64,000 bases of DNA from Marimonas lutisalis (GTDB taxonomy: Bacteria; Pseudomonadota; Alphaproteobacteria; Rhodobacterales; Rhodobacteraceae). A program made the translations under genes and the position numbers. How positions within the stretch are numbered: position 1 is the stretch's first letter; the number at the start of each line of letters is the position of its first letter. Under the pieces are notes generated by a model. That model made no database searches. It was not told the origin of the DNA and saw only the letters and a list, made by a program, of their open reading frames with translations. The stretch lies in assembly GCF_005434965.1 (NCBI RefSeq), contig NZ_SKCI01000001.1, positions 1,386,952 through 1,450,951 on the forward strand, given 5' to 3'. This document shows positions 1-9,206 of the stretch, piece by piece.

Positions 1-229
1 ACATCGACATCGTTGACGAACAGCGGCGTGGTGTTCGCGCGCGCCCGCTCGAAGGCTTCCTCCAGCGGCGCGTCGATCATCACCTTGTCCCAAACCGGCT
101 GTCCGCGCAGCGACTTGGCTGAATTCATCATGAACCCCTCGCCCGCGGGGTTCACATCGAGGATCGTGTCATCCGGCCCGACCAGAAGCGCCGGCACCGG
201 CAGCGAGGCCCAGATCGCATCATCCATCT

Positions 230-233
<4 letters not shown>
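1..233 (-). CDS. ntrB: Nitrogen regulation sensor kinase NtrB, N-terminal part (cut by window edge)
   Basis: Only the first 77 codons are present. The reading begins MKMDDAIWASLPVPALLVG and continues into a PAS-type segment with the phrase DVNPAGEGFM, which matches the sensor domain of NtrB, the histidine kinase/phosphatase that controls NtrC in response to PII proteins. The ATG overlaps the TGA of dusB as ATGA, so the two are translationally coupled. The dusB (nifR3)-ntrB-ntrC order is a known arrangement in alphaproteobacteria, which supports the call. The kinase domains lie outside the window, so the identification rests on the PAS start and on context. Confidence 0.85.
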
Positions 234-1213
<980 letters not shown>

Positions 1214-1379
1214 ACGATTAATCCTTGTGCAATATCGATGAAGTATGTCGGAACCGCACCAATCTCAATAAAACAGGGGCAAAAATTAAACGCCCTGCGG
1301 CGCTTTGCCCAATTTTTGTGCATTCGGGCCGGGTGATCGCCGATTGCCCTTTTCCCGCCATGGCCGTATTGCAGGGCGC

Positions 1380-2510
1380 ATGAGCACCGCCGCCCTCATC
1401 GTTGCTGCCGGGCGTGGCACCCGCGCCGGCCCCGGCGCGCCCAAGCAATGGCGCCCGCTGGCCGGGCGGCGGGTGATCGACTGGACGCTGGCGCGGTTTC
1501 TTTCGGCGCCGCAGATCGACCGGATCCTGCTGGTGCTGCATCCGGACGACATCGCCGGTTTCACCCCACCGTCCGGTGTCGAGGTAACCGCCGGCGGCGC
1601 GACCCGTGCGCAATCGGTGCGCAACGGGCTCGAGGCGCTGGCCGCCGATCCGCCCGATCTGGTGCTGATCCACGATGTCGCCCGCCCCTGCCTGCCGCAG
1701 CCGGTGATCGATGCCGTAATTCGCGCGCTCGGGGCCGCGCCGGGGGCCGCGCCGGCCCTGCCCGTCACCGACGCGCTTTGGCGTGGCGATAATCACCACG
1801 TCACCGGCACGCAGGACCGCGCCGGCCTCTTTCGCGCGCAAACCCCGCAGGGCTTTCGCTTTGCCGAAATCCTCGCCGCGCATCGCGCCCACGCGGGCGA
1901 TGCCGCCGACGACGTGGAAATCGCCCGCGCCGCGGGGCTTGAGGTTGCCATCGTTCCGGGGCATGAGGACAACCTGAAAATCACCCACGCCGACGATTTC
2001 GCGCGGGCCGAACGCATCCTGGGGGGACAGATGGATATCCGGCTGGGCAATGGCTACGATGTGCACCGCTTCGGGCCGGGCGATCACGTGATGCTCTGCG
2101 GCGTGGCCGTCCCGCATGATCGCGGCCTGCAGGGCCATTCGGATGCCGATGTTGGCATGCACGCCGTCACCGATGCGATCTATGGCGCGCTCGCCATGGG
2201 CGATATCGGCCGTCACTTCCCGCCCTCCGATCCGCAATGGAAAGGCGCCGCAAGCGACATCTTCCTGCGCCATGCCGCCGATCTGGCCCGCGACAATGGC
2301 TTCGCGATCTCCAACATCGATTGCACGCTAGTCTGCGAACGGCCCAAGATCGGCCCACACGCCGCCGCGATGCAGGCCCGCATGTCCGCGATTCTCGACA
2401 TCGCGCCCGAGCGCGTGTCGATCAAGGCCACCACCTCCGAACGTCTGGGCTTTACCGGACGTGAAGAAGGCATCGCCGCCCTTGCCACCGCCGCGCTGAT
2501 GAAACCATGA
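1380..2510 (+). CDS. ispDF: Bifunctional IspD/IspF enzyme of the MEP isoprenoid pathway
   Basis: A 376-residue fusion of two enzymes. Residues 1-215 are 2-C-methyl-D-erythritol 4-phosphate cytidylyltransferase (IspD), with the nucleotide loop AAGRGTRAG and HDVARP. From about residue 218 onward is 2-C-methyl-D-erythritol 2,4-cyclodiphosphate synthase (IspF), with [13 protein letters not shown], the metal-binding [14 protein letters not shown] and the terminal [16 protein letters not shown]. The fusion is common in alphaproteobacteria. I start at the ATG giving [11 protein letters not shown]; the open frame extends 25 codons upstream, but that part does not resemble the family. The later pathway enzyme Dxr is encoded at the far end of the window. 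Confidence 0.96.
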   Translation: MSTAALIVAAGRGTRAGPGAPKQWRPLAGRRVIDWTLARFLSAPQIDRILLVLHPDDIAGFTPPSGVEVTAGGATRAQSVRNGLEALAADPPDLVLIHDVARPCLPQPVIDAVIRALGAAPGAAPALPVTDALWRGDNHHVTGTQDRAGLFRAQTPQGFRFAEILAAHRAHAGDAADDVEIARAAGLEVAIVPGHEDNLKITHADDFARAERILGGQMDIRLGNGYDVHRFGPGDHVMLCGVAVPHDRGLQGHSDADVGMHAVTDAIYGALAMGDIGRHFPPSDPQWKGAASDIFLRHAADLARDNGFAISNIDCTLVCERPKIGPHAAAMQARMSAILDIAPERVSIKATTSERLGFTGREEGIAALATAALMKP

Positions 2511-2518
2511 TCCGCCCT

Positions 2519-2564
2519 TTCATCTTGCCGCAAATATCCCGGGGGTGTGGGGGCTGGCCCCCAC
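2519..2564 (+). repeat. Dispersed intergenic hairpin repeat, copy 1
   Basis: The block begins TTCATCTTGCC, continues AAATATCCCGGGGG and ends in a perfect 8-bp inverted repeat (GTGGGGGC at 2547-2554, GCCCCCAC at 2557-2564). It lies 8 bases after the ispDF stop. Related copies are at about 19214-19252 (inverted), 38451-38500 and 54128-54173. Its position after stop codons suggests a 3'-end role, which is inference. Confidence 0.75.
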
Positions 2565-2607
2565 GCAGGTCCCTCCCGTCACAACCAAAGGTCAAACATA
2601 CGCAGCC

Positions 2608-3108
2608 ATGACCCGTCTCATCGCCACCTTCTTCTTCACCGGCTATCTCAAACCCTTCTCCGGCACCTGGGGCTCGGCCGCCGCCGTGCTCGCGGGGTTC
2701 GGCCTTTTCCTTCTCGGCGGCTGGTGGCTGGTCGCGGCGCTCGTGCCGGTGGCCTTCGTCGCCGGGCTCTGGGCCACGGCCGAGGAAACCCGCGGCCGCG
2801 ACAATCACGATCCCTCCGAGATCGTGATCGACGAGGTCGCAGGCCAGTGGATCGCGCTTCTGCCCGTGCTGATCGGCGCCAGCCATGCGGGCTATACCGG
2901 CACCGACGCCCTGGCGCTCTGGCCCGGCTGGCTCACCGCCTTTTTCGCCTTCCGCTTCTTCGACATTCTCAAGCCCGGCCCGATCGGCTGGGCCGACCGC
3001 CAGAAGGGCCCGATGGGCGTGATGCTCGACGATATCTTCGCCGGGATTGCGGCGGCTGTCGTCGTGGGGTTGGGCGCCTACGTGTCTCATGGCATACTTG
3101 GTCTATGA
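2608..3108 (+). CDS. pgpA: Phosphatidylglycerophosphatase A
   Basis: A 166-residue integral membrane phosphatase that converts phosphatidylglycerol phosphate to phosphatidylglycerol. The family signature is present: the early GTWGSAAAV stretch, then DNHDPSEIVIDEVAGQW with the acidic metal ligands, and later FRFFDILKPGPIGWAD. Hydrophobic segments alternate with these loops. The stop overlaps the start of cinA (ATGA), and the pgpA-cinA pairing is common in proteobacteria. I use the ATG at MTRLIATFFFTGYLKP, since upstream codons run through the hairpin repeat. Confidence 0.94.
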   Translation: MTRLIATFFFTGYLKPFSGTWGSAAAVLAGFGLFLLGGWWLVAALVPVAFVAGLWATAEETRGRDNHDPSEIVIDEVAGQWIALLPVLIGASHAGYTGTDALALWPGWLTAFFAFRFFDILKPGPIGWADRQKGPMGVMLDDIFAGIAAAVVVGLGAYVSHGILGL

Positions 3109-3572
3109 CCGCTGCCCACGTTCTTGAAGAGGCCCGCAAGCGCGGGATCATGATCGCCACCGCCGAGAGCTGCACCGGCGGCATGGTCTCGGCCGCGCTG
3201 ACCGAGGTTCCGGGCAGTTCCGCCGTCTTCGACCGCGGTTTCGTCACCTATTCCAACGCCGCCAAGCAGGACATGCTGGGCGTCTCGCGTGACACGCTCG
3301 ACCGGTTCGGCGCCGTCAGCGAAGAGGTCGCCCGCGAGATGGCCGACGGTGCGCTGACGCACTCGCGCGCCCAGCTTTCGGTCTCGGTCACCGGCATCGC
3401 CGGCCCCGGCGGGTCCGAGTTCAAGCCCGAAGGCCGCGTCTGTTTCGGCCTAGCTTTCGATGGCCGCGTTACCGACGTCGAAACCCAGGAATTCGGCCCG
3501 CGCGGGCGCGAATGGGTGCGCATGGCCGCGCGCGATCACGCGCTTTTCCTGCTTCTGTCAGCCCTGTCCTGA
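3105..3572 (+). CDS. pncC: Nicotinamide-nucleotide amidase (CinA C-terminal domain protein, PncC type)
   Basis: A 155-residue stand-alone CinA C-terminal domain, which deamidates nicotinamide mononucleotide to nicotinic acid mononucleotide in pyridine nucleotide salvage. The conserved TAESCTGGMVSAALTEVPGSS region, the FVTYSN strand and SVTGIAGPGG are all present. The N-terminal MoCF-like domain of full-length CinA is absent, as is normal for the PncC form. It overlaps the pgpA stop by four bases, indicating translational coupling. Confidence 0.93.
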   Translation: MTAAHVLEEARKRGIMIATAESCTGGMVSAALTEVPGSSAVFDRGFVTYSNAAKQDMLGVSRDTLDRFGAVSEEVAREMADGALTHSRAQLSVSVTGIAGPGGSEFKPEGRVCFGLAFDGRVTDVETQEFGPRGREWVRMAARDHALFLLLSALS

Positions 3573-3735
3573 TCGCGCCCAATTGGTGGGCGCTCGCCGC
3601 CCACGCCGCCCAAAAATAAGGCAGTTCGCGAATTGCGCGGTTTTTCACCGCCCCCGGGCCGCCTTGCCTCTTTTTTCCCCATCCACCTTCGGCTTTGTCG
3701 CGGCTCAACGATCGGGACAAAGGGAAGGAAAAGAA

Positions 3736-4914
3736 ATGAACGGAGCGGACACAGCCTGGATCATCGTCGCCACGGCGCTGGTGCTCTTCATGTCGCTGCC
3801 AGGGCTGGCGCTGTTTTACGGCGGGCTCGTGCGCGCGCGCAACGTGCTCAGCGTTTTCATGCATGTCTACGCGATCGCCTGTTTGATGAGTGTGCTATGG
3901 CTGGCCCTGGGCTATTCCATCGCCTTTGGCGACGGCAACGCCGTCTGGGGCGGGCTGGGCAAGGCTTTCCTCAACGGTGTTGACGCCGACAGCCTCTCGG
4001 GCACCCTGCCTGAGGTCCTCTTCTTCGCGTTCCAGATGACCTTCGCCGTCATTACCCCCGCGCTGATCGTCGGCGCCTATGTCGAACGCATCGGATTTGG
4101 CTTCGTGCTGCTCTTCTCGGCGCTCTGGATGCTTATTTGTTATGCACCGGTGACACATTGGATCTGGGGCGGCGGGTTCCTGGCCGATGGTGGCATCTTC
4201 GGCGAAACCGGGGTCAAGGATTTCGCGGGCGGCATCGTCGTGCACGAAACCGCGGGCCTTGCCGCGCTGGTGATCGCCGTCTTCCTCGGGCCCCGGCGCA
4301 ACCGCACCACCCCGCCGCACAGCCCGGGTTACGTGATGATCGGTGCGGCCATGCTCTGGGTCGGCTGGTTCGGCTTCAACGGCGGCTCACAGCTCGCTGC
4401 CGATGGCGGCGCGGCGATGGCGCTGACCGTCACGCATATCTCGGCCGCGACCGCCTCGCTCAGCTGGGCGCTTTGGGAAAAGATCAAGTATGGCAAGGCC
4501 TCGCTCGTGGGCCTCGTCACCGGGACCATCGCGGGGCTGGCCTCGATCACCCCGGCCTCGGGCTTTGTCGGCCCCATCGCGGCGCTCATCATCGGTGGTG
4601 TTGCCGGTATCCTCTGCCAGGAGGCGGTGAACGTCATCCGCAACAAGCTGCAGATCGACGACACGCTCGACGTTTTCGCGGTGCACGGCGTGGGCGGCAT
4701 CTTCGGCACGATCATGATCGCCGTCTTCGGCGCAGGCGCCTGGGCGGCGCAACTTGGCAGCCTGGTCATCGTCGGTGTCTTCACGCTGGTCGTCACCGTG
4801 GTACTGGTGAAACTCGTGGGTCTTGTGACGCCCTTGCGCGTCGATGTCGAAACCGAAACCAACGGGCTCGATCTCAGCGTGCATGGCGAACGCGCCTATG
4901 ACATGACCTCCTAG
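3736..4914 (+). CDS. amt: Ammonium transporter (Amt family)
   Basis: A 392-residue inner-membrane channel protein with about 11 hydrophobic segments. Family marks include LFYGGLVRARNVL near the start, the first pore histidine in GGIVVHETAG, GWFGFNGGS, and the second pore histidine in FAVHGVGGIFGT. A good Shine-Dalgarno (GGAAGG) precedes the ATG. There is no glnK beside it, although glnK-amtB pairs are usual; the 163 bases upstream hold no gene. A strong hairpin follows the stop. The family is unambiguous, but which paralogue this is cannot be decided from the sequence alone. Confidence 0.93.
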   Translation: MNGADTAWIIVATALVLFMSLPGLALFYGGLVRARNVLSVFMHVYAIACLMSVLWLALGYSIAFGDGNAVWGGLGKAFLNGVDADSLSGTLPEVLFFAFQMTFAVITPALIVGAYVERIGFGFVLLFSALWMLICYAPVTHWIWGGGFLADGGIFGETGVKDFAGGIVVHETAGLAALVIAVFLGPRRNRTTPPHSPGYVMIGAAMLWVGWFGFNGGSQLAADGGAAMALTVTHISAATASLSWALWEKIKYGKASLVGLVTGTIAGLASITPASGFVGPIAALIIGGVAGILCQEAVNVIRNKLQIDDTLDVFAVHGVGGIFGTIMIAVFGAGAWAAQLGSLVIVGVFTLVVTVVLVKLVGLVTPLRVDVETETNGLDLSVHGERAYDMTS

Positions 4915-4938
4915 GCCGAGCCGAAATTCAGAACGGAT

Positions 4939-4962
4939 GAGCGGGCCCTGCGGGGCCCGTTC
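4939..4962. terminator. Hairpin between the convergent amt and MmgE/PrpD genes
   Basis: A 10-bp stem (GAGCGGGCCC at 4939-4948 against GGGCCCGTTC at 4953-4962, with one G-T pair) and a 4-base loop separate the two converging genes. There is only a short T-containing stretch after it, so it could serve either strand as a weak intrinsic terminator or as an mRNA 3' end. Confidence 0.6.
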
Positions 4963-6252
4963 TCATGTGCCCAGTTCCGCGGCGATCTCGCCCGGCGCGG
5001 CCTGCCCCTCGATCAGCGTGCGCACCCGTGCGGCCCGTGCCTCGCCCAAGAGCGATGCCGCCTTGGCCGCGATCTTCTGCGCCCGCGCGTCCAGCGCCAG
5101 CGGCGCATCGAGATCGTGAAACGCTGCCAGCACCTCGCCCGCGCGCGTCTCGACCTCCAGCCGCGCCTGCATCTCGCTCAGGCTGTCATCTTCCTGCACT
5201 TTGACCCGCCCGCGCAGCGCCACCAGCGCCGGATCGGCACACAGCGCGTCGGAATAGCTCTGCAATTGCGCGGTGTCATGGCCCAGGAAATGCATCGGCA
5301 GCACCGTGGCATAGGAGAACTTCGCCCCCAGTCCGGTGTCGGGCGCGGGTTGGTTGCAGACGCTCATCCAGCGCGGATGGGTCGCCACCCGGATCTCGGC
5401 GATGTCCCCGGCGGCAACCTCGATCTGCGCCGCCGCTTCCAGGGACGCATGCAACCCGTGGCAACAGGCATGGAACTTGTGGCTGACGCTTTCGAACATC
5501 CAGGTCTCGCCCAGCCCCGCCAGCCCGGCCGCATCCGCCGCGCCGTGATGGGTCGGGCCCAGGCCCAGCGGCCCCTCCAGCGCGCCCAGCCGCGCCTCCA
5601 TGCCCAGCCGCGCCAGCATCGCCGCCTCGACCCCGTTGGCGGCCGACAGCCCCGCATTGAACGGCTTGCCCATGGTTCCGAACTGCGACTTGAGCCCGCT
5701 GGCCCGCGTCGCGACCAGCCCCAGCGCGGTCCGCATTTGCGCCTGGCTCAGCCCGTTCAACCGGCCCGCGGCCACCGTGGCGCCCACCGCGCCCGCCGTC
5801 GCTGTCTGGTGATAGCCCACCTGGTAATGTCCACGCCCCAGCCACATGCCGAAACGGATCGACGCCTCCATGCCGATCAGCGCCGCCTCCTGCACGTCGG
5901 CCCCGGACAGGCCCAGGTGCTCGCCCACCGCCAGCGCCGCGGGAATCACCCCCACCGACGGATGGCCGATATGCGCGAAATGCGTGTCGTCATAGTCCAG
6001 CGCGTGCGAGATCGTGCCGTTGACCAGCGCCGCCATCCGCGCCGGCGCCCGGCCACCGCCAATGAGCCCCGCCTGCGCCGCGCCGCTCTCTTCGGCCGCC
6101 ATGGCCCGCAAGACACCTGCCACAGGCTCGTCCGCGCCCGCAATGCCGACCGCCATCCAGTCGATCAGCGACAACCGTGCCACGGCCCGCACCGCCTCCG
6201 GCGCGCGGCACGGCGCCAAGGCAAACTCCGCCAGGGTGTCAGATAGATCCAT
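4963..6252 (-). CDS. MmgE/PrpD family protein
   Basis: A 429-residue protein of the MmgE/PrpD fold, which includes 2-methylcitrate dehydratase, cis-aconitate decarboxylase and iminodisuccinate epimerase. Visible family features are the SLIDWMAVGIAG start region, NGTISHALDYDDTH, GHPSVGVIPAAL, HQTATAGAVGATVAA, and HKFHACCHGLHASLEA. There is no prpB, prpC or acnD nearby, so a role in the methylcitrate cycle is not supported and the substrate is unknown. I chose the ATG at MDLSDTLAEF because GGGAGAGCAGG sits just before it; the open frame continues 34 codons further upstream without family similarity. Confidence 0.88.
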   Translation of the reverse strand: MDLSDTLAEFALAPCRAPEAVRAVARLSLIDWMAVGIAGADEPVAGVLRAMAAEESGAAQAGLIGGGRAPARMAALVNGTISHALDYDDTHFAHIGHPSVGVIPAALAVGEHLGLSGADVQEAALIGMEASIRFGMWLGRGHYQVGYHQTATAGAVGATVAAGRLNGLSQAQMRTALGLVATRASGLKSQFGTMGKPFNAGLSAANGVEAAMLARLGMEARLGALEGPLGLGPTHHGAADAAGLAGLGETWMFESVSHKFHACCHGLHASLEAAAQIEVAAGDIAEIRVATHPRWMSVCNQPAPDTGLGAKFSYATVLPMHFLGHDTAQLQSYSDALCADPALVALRGRVKVQEDDSLSEMQARLEVETRAGEVLAAFHDLDAPLALDARAQKIAAKAASLLGEARAARVRTLIEGQAAPGEIAAELGT

Positions 6253-6368
6253 CCTGCTCTCCCACGATCTCTGGCGCGACCCTAGCACCACGCGGGCGAA
6301 AGAAAACCATCCGGCTCCTTCATCTGACCGGAAATACCTCGCGCCATCGCCCACAACACGCGTCCCGC

Positions 6369-6818
6369 TTAGCCGTAAAGCACCTTCGCCCGTTCCTCGA
6401 AGGCGCGGACGATCCGTTGCATCGCTTCGTTGAACACCAGCCCGATCGCCTTTTGCAGGATGATGTTCTTGAACTCGAAATCGACGAAGAACTTCACCTC
6501 GCAGGCGCCATCGTCCACGTCGCGGAACTCCCAGGTCGAGCGCATGTATTTGAACGGTCCTTCGATATACTCGGTCTCGATCCGTTCGTCGTCACGGTAG
6601 AGGCAGACGCGGCTGCCGAACCGTTCGCGGAATACCTTGAAGGAAATCACCAGGTCGGCCAGCATCTCGTCCCCGCCATCTTCCATCGGCGTGACCGAGC
6701 GCACCCGCGCCGCTGCGCACCAGGGCAGGAACTGCGGATAGGCGGCCACGTCGGCCACAAGGTCGAACATCTGGCGTGCGTGATATGGCAGAACCCGGGT
6801 TTCCGCGTGCGTCGGCAT
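6369..6818 (-). CDS. COQ10/RatA-type START-fold protein
   Basis: A 149-residue protein of the SRPBCC (START-like) superfamily, related to yeast Coq10 (coenzyme Q carrier) and to E. coli RatA. It starts [20 protein letters not shown] and has [23 protein letters not shown] and, near the end, a VDFEFKN strand before the long final helix. In alphaproteobacteria this family most likely assists ubiquinone delivery; the RatA ribosome-toxin label is a database tradition rather than something this sequence shows. It is divergent from hpt with 71 bases between the starts. Confidence 0.85.
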   Translation of the reverse strand: MPTHAETRVLPYHARQMFDLVADVAAYPQFLPWCAAARVRSVTPMEDGGDEMLADLVISFKVFRERFGSRVCLYRDDERIETEYIEGPFKYMRSTWEFRDVDDGACEVKFFVDFEFKNIILQKAIGLVFNEAMQRIVRAFEERAKVLYG

Positions 6819-6889
6819 GTCATCCCCAATTGTGCCGTGACAGTGCGCGCCCATTTCGTATTAATGGGCCCGAGATTCAAGGGGGAAGC

Positions 6890-7435
6890 ATGCCTGATCG
6901 TCCATACGTGATCGACGAAATGATTTCGGCCAAACAGATCGCGGCCCGGATCGAGGAACTCTGCCGCGCCATCCGCACCGAATTCGCGGATACCGACAAG
7001 CTCGTCGTCGTGGGGCTTCTGCGGGGCTCCTTTGTTTTCATCGCCGATCTCGTGCGCGAGCTTGAAATGCCGGTCGAGGTCGACTTTCTCGAAGCCTCCT
7101 CCTATGGCAACGAGATGGAGTCGAGCCGCGAGGTCAAGATCCTCAAGGATCTGCGCGGCCAGATCGAGGGTCGCGATGTGCTTGTGGTCGAGGATATCGT
7201 CGACACCGGCTATACGCTCGATCACGTGCTGCACGTTCTCAAAAGCCGCAAACCGCGCAAACTCAAGACCATCGCGCTGCTCGACAAGCCTTCGCGCCGG
7301 GAAACCTCGGTGCGCGCCGATTGGACCGGGTTCGAAATCCCCGACGAATTCGTCGTCGGCTACGGCATCGACTTTGCCCAGCGCAACCGCAACCTGCCCT
7401 ATATCGGCAAGGTGCGTTTCACCGGCGAAGGCTGA
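6890..7435 (+). CDS. hpt: Hypoxanthine phosphoribosyltransferase
   Basis: A 181-residue type I phosphoribosyltransferase of purine salvage, converting hypoxanthine (and usually guanine) plus PRPP to the nucleotide. The PRPP loop [12 protein letters not shown] is at residues 99-110, LLRGSFVF and SSYGN occur earlier, and [19 protein letters not shown] closes the protein. The ATG follows a GGGGGAAGC Shine-Dalgarno. A 62-codon membrane protein gene follows after only 8 bases and is probably co-transcribed. Confidence 0.95.
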   Translation: MPDRPYVIDEMISAKQIAARIEELCRAIRTEFADTDKLVVVGLLRGSFVFIADLVRELEMPVEVDFLEASSYGNEMESSREVKILKDLRGQIEGRDVLVVEDIVDTGYTLDHVLHVLKSRKPRKLKTIALLDKPSRRETSVRADWTGFEIPDEFVVGYGIDFAQRNRNLPYIGKVRFTGEG

Positions 7436-7443
7436 GCCGCACG

Positions 7444-7632
7444 ATGCTGGGCCCGCGTCTTTTCTTGCGCATGGCCAGGTGGGCGCGGAATCCACCGCCC
7501 GCCCGGATGGTGATACTCGTTGCGGGGATCGTGGCGATCGGCCTTGTCATCGTCGCCATCGAGCATTTTTTCGGCTGGCCGGATTTCCTCACCCTCGATC
7601 CACGGCCGCCGCGGGTGCCGCGCCTGCAATAG
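7444..7632 (+). CDS. Small single-span membrane protein of unknown function
   Basis: A 62-residue reading frame starts 8 bases after the hpt stop. It has a basic N terminus (MLGPRLFLRMARWARNPPPA), one hydrophobic helix at about residues 23-39, then a conserved-looking WPDFLT stretch and a proline/arginine-rich tail. This layout indicates a single membrane segment with the N terminus inside. The tight spacing supports translation from the hpt message. No function can be named. Confidence 0.7.
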   Translation: MLGPRLFLRMARWARNPPPARMVILVAGIVAIGLVIVAIEHFFGWPDFLTLDPRPPRVPRLQ

Positions 7633-7762
7633 CGTTTTGTCCAGTCACGAACGCGCGAGGTATGTTCACTCATGCACAGGTCCCCTGCGTAATCCCGTCT
7701 TCGCGCGCAAAGATCAGGCGCTATAGTGGGCTCAAGTAAAAATTGTAACCAGGGAGGTTCCC

Positions 7763-8245
7763 ATGAAGAAGACACTGACCGCACTGACCGGCCTCGCCCT
7801 TGCAGGCGCCGTGGCCACCACCGCGCTTTCGGGCAGCCACGGCAACGAGGCCGCGATGGCCGCCGTGAAGGCGCGCAAGGCGCAAATGCAACTTTACGCC
7901 TTCAATATCGGGCTGCTGGGCGGCATGGCCAAGGGCGAGATCGAGTACAACGCCGACGCGGCCAGCGCCGCGGCGTCGAACCTCGCCGCGCTGTCGAAGC
8001 TCGACCAGTCGCGCCTCTGGCCGGCAGGCTCCGACAACATGGAGCTGGGCACCGAAACCGCGGCCCTGCCCGCGATCTGGGATGCCGACAGCGATGTTAT
8101 GGCCAAGGGCACGGCCTTTGTCGAAGCCGCGGCCGCGATGGAACAGGCCGCCGGTGGCGGGCTCGATTCGCTCAAGGGCGCGATCGGTCCGCTCGGGGCC
8201 AGCTGTGGCGGCTGCCACAAGGCCTATCGCCAGCCCAACAACTGA
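7763..8245 (+). CDS. Cytochrome c' / c556-type class II cytochrome
   Basis: A 160-residue secreted monohaem cytochrome. A signal peptide occupies about residues 1-24 (MKKTLTALTGLALAGAVATT). The haem-binding CGGCH lies at 148-152, very close to the C terminus as expected for the four-helix-bundle class II cytochromes, and RKAQM (Met42) is in the position of the axial or near-axial residue of c' and c556 proteins. A strong GGGAGG precedes the start. A terminator-like hairpin separates it from the following dihaem cytochrome gene. Whether it transfers electrons or binds NO cannot be decided here. Confidence 0.9.
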   Translation: MKKTLTALTGLALAGAVATTALSGSHGNEAAMAAVKARKAQMQLYAFNIGLLGGMAKGEIEYNADAASAAASNLAALSKLDQSRLWPAGSDNMELGTETAALPAIWDADSDVMAKGTAFVEAAAAMEQAAGGGLDSLKGAIGPLGASCGGCHKAYRQPNN

Positions 8246-8271
8246 TCGGGGCCAATCCGATCCCGTCAATC

Positions 8272-8295
8272 GGGGCGGCTCCTCGCCGCCCCTTT
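8272..8295 (+). terminator. Intrinsic terminator or attenuator between two cytochrome genes
   Basis: A perfect 8-bp stem (GGGGCGGC at 8272-8279, GCCGCCCC at 8285-8292) with a TCCTC loop is followed by TTTC. It sits 26 bases after one cytochrome stop and 15 before the next start, so it could end the first transcript or reduce read-through into the second. Confidence 0.65.
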
Positions 8296-8310
8296 CGCGC
8301 ATGAGGAACG

Positions 8311-9204
8311 ATGTATAACCTTCTGCGATACCTCAGTTACCTGGCGATCATTGGCCTGGCGATCTTCTGGTTCGTCACCCGGCCCGAACGGCTGGACGAC
8401 ACGGCGATGGCCGGGCTCGACGCGGATGCCGCGCGCGGCGAAACCGTGTTCTGGGCCGCCGGCTGCGCCTCCTGCCACGCCGCGCCGGGCGCCGAGGGCG
8501 AGGCACGGCTGGTGCTTACGGGCGGGATGGAGTTCCCCTCGCCCTTCGGTACCTTCCATGCGCCCAACATTTCCCCCGATCCCGACCACGGCATCGGCGG
8601 CTGGAGCGCGCTGGACCTCGCCAACGCGATGCGCCACGGCACGTCGCCCGCGGGCGCGCATTACTACCCGGCCTTTCCCTACACCTCCTATGCCCGGGCC
8701 GACCTGTCGGATATCGCCGATCTGCACGCCTACCTGATGACGCTGCCGGCCAGCACCACTCCCAGCCAGCCGCATGGCGTGGGCTTTCCTTTCAACATCC
8801 GCCGCAGCCTGGGCGGCTGGAAGCTACTCTTCGCGCAAGACGGCTGGGTCGTCGACGTGAGCGGAGACGAGGCCACGCGCGGCCGCTACCTGGTCGAGGC
8901 CCTGGGCCATTGCGGTGAATGCCACACGCCGCGCAACGCGCTTGGCGGGCTGGATTACGCCCGCTGGCTTCAGGGCGCGGCCTCGCCCGATGGCAAGGGG
9001 CGCGTGCCGGGCATCGCGCCGGGTCAACTCGACTGGTCCGACATTGATATCGCGGGCTACCTGACCACTGGCTTCACCCCGGAATACGATGTCGCCGGCG
9101 GCCACATGGCCGAGGTGGTGCAGAACCTTGCCAGGTTGCCCGAGGACGATATCCGCGCCATCGTCGCCTACCTGCGTCAGGTGCCTGCCGCCCCCGCGCA
9201 GTAA
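8311..9204 (+). CDS. Membrane-anchored dihaem cytochrome c
   Basis: A 297-residue protein with an N-terminal hydrophobic anchor (about residues 5-22) and two c-type haem sites: CASCH at 52-56 and CGECH at 201-205. The order of motifs (NISPDPDHGIGGWS after the first haem, GGLDYARW and PGIAPGQLDWSDIDI after the second) resembles the cytochrome subunits of periplasmic alcohol/aldehyde dehydrogenases. No dehydrogenase gene is adjacent, so its electron donor is unknown. It follows the class II cytochrome gene on the same strand. Confidence 0.88.
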   Translation: MYNLLRYLSYLAIIGLAIFWFVTRPERLDDTAMAGLDADAARGETVFWAAGCASCHAAPGAEGEARLVLTGGMEFPSPFGTFHAPNISPDPDHGIGGWSALDLANAMRHGTSPAGAHYYPAFPYTSYARADLSDIADLHAYLMTLPASTTPSQPHGVGFPFNIRRSLGGWKLLFAQDGWVVDVSGDEATRGRYLVEALGHCGECHTPRNALGGLDYARWLQGAASPDGKGRVPGIAPGQLDWSDIDIAGYLTTGFTPEYDVAGGHMAEVVQNLARLPEDDIRAIVAYLRQVPAAPAQ

Positions 9205-9206
9205 CC

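Noticed and set aside
3736-4914. glnK-amtB pair
   Set aside because: I looked for a PII gene beside amt because the pair is usual, but none is present.
5116-6246. 376-codon plus-strand frame
   Set aside because: Antisense to the MmgE/PrpD gene; very rich in Arg and His as expected from a shadow frame.
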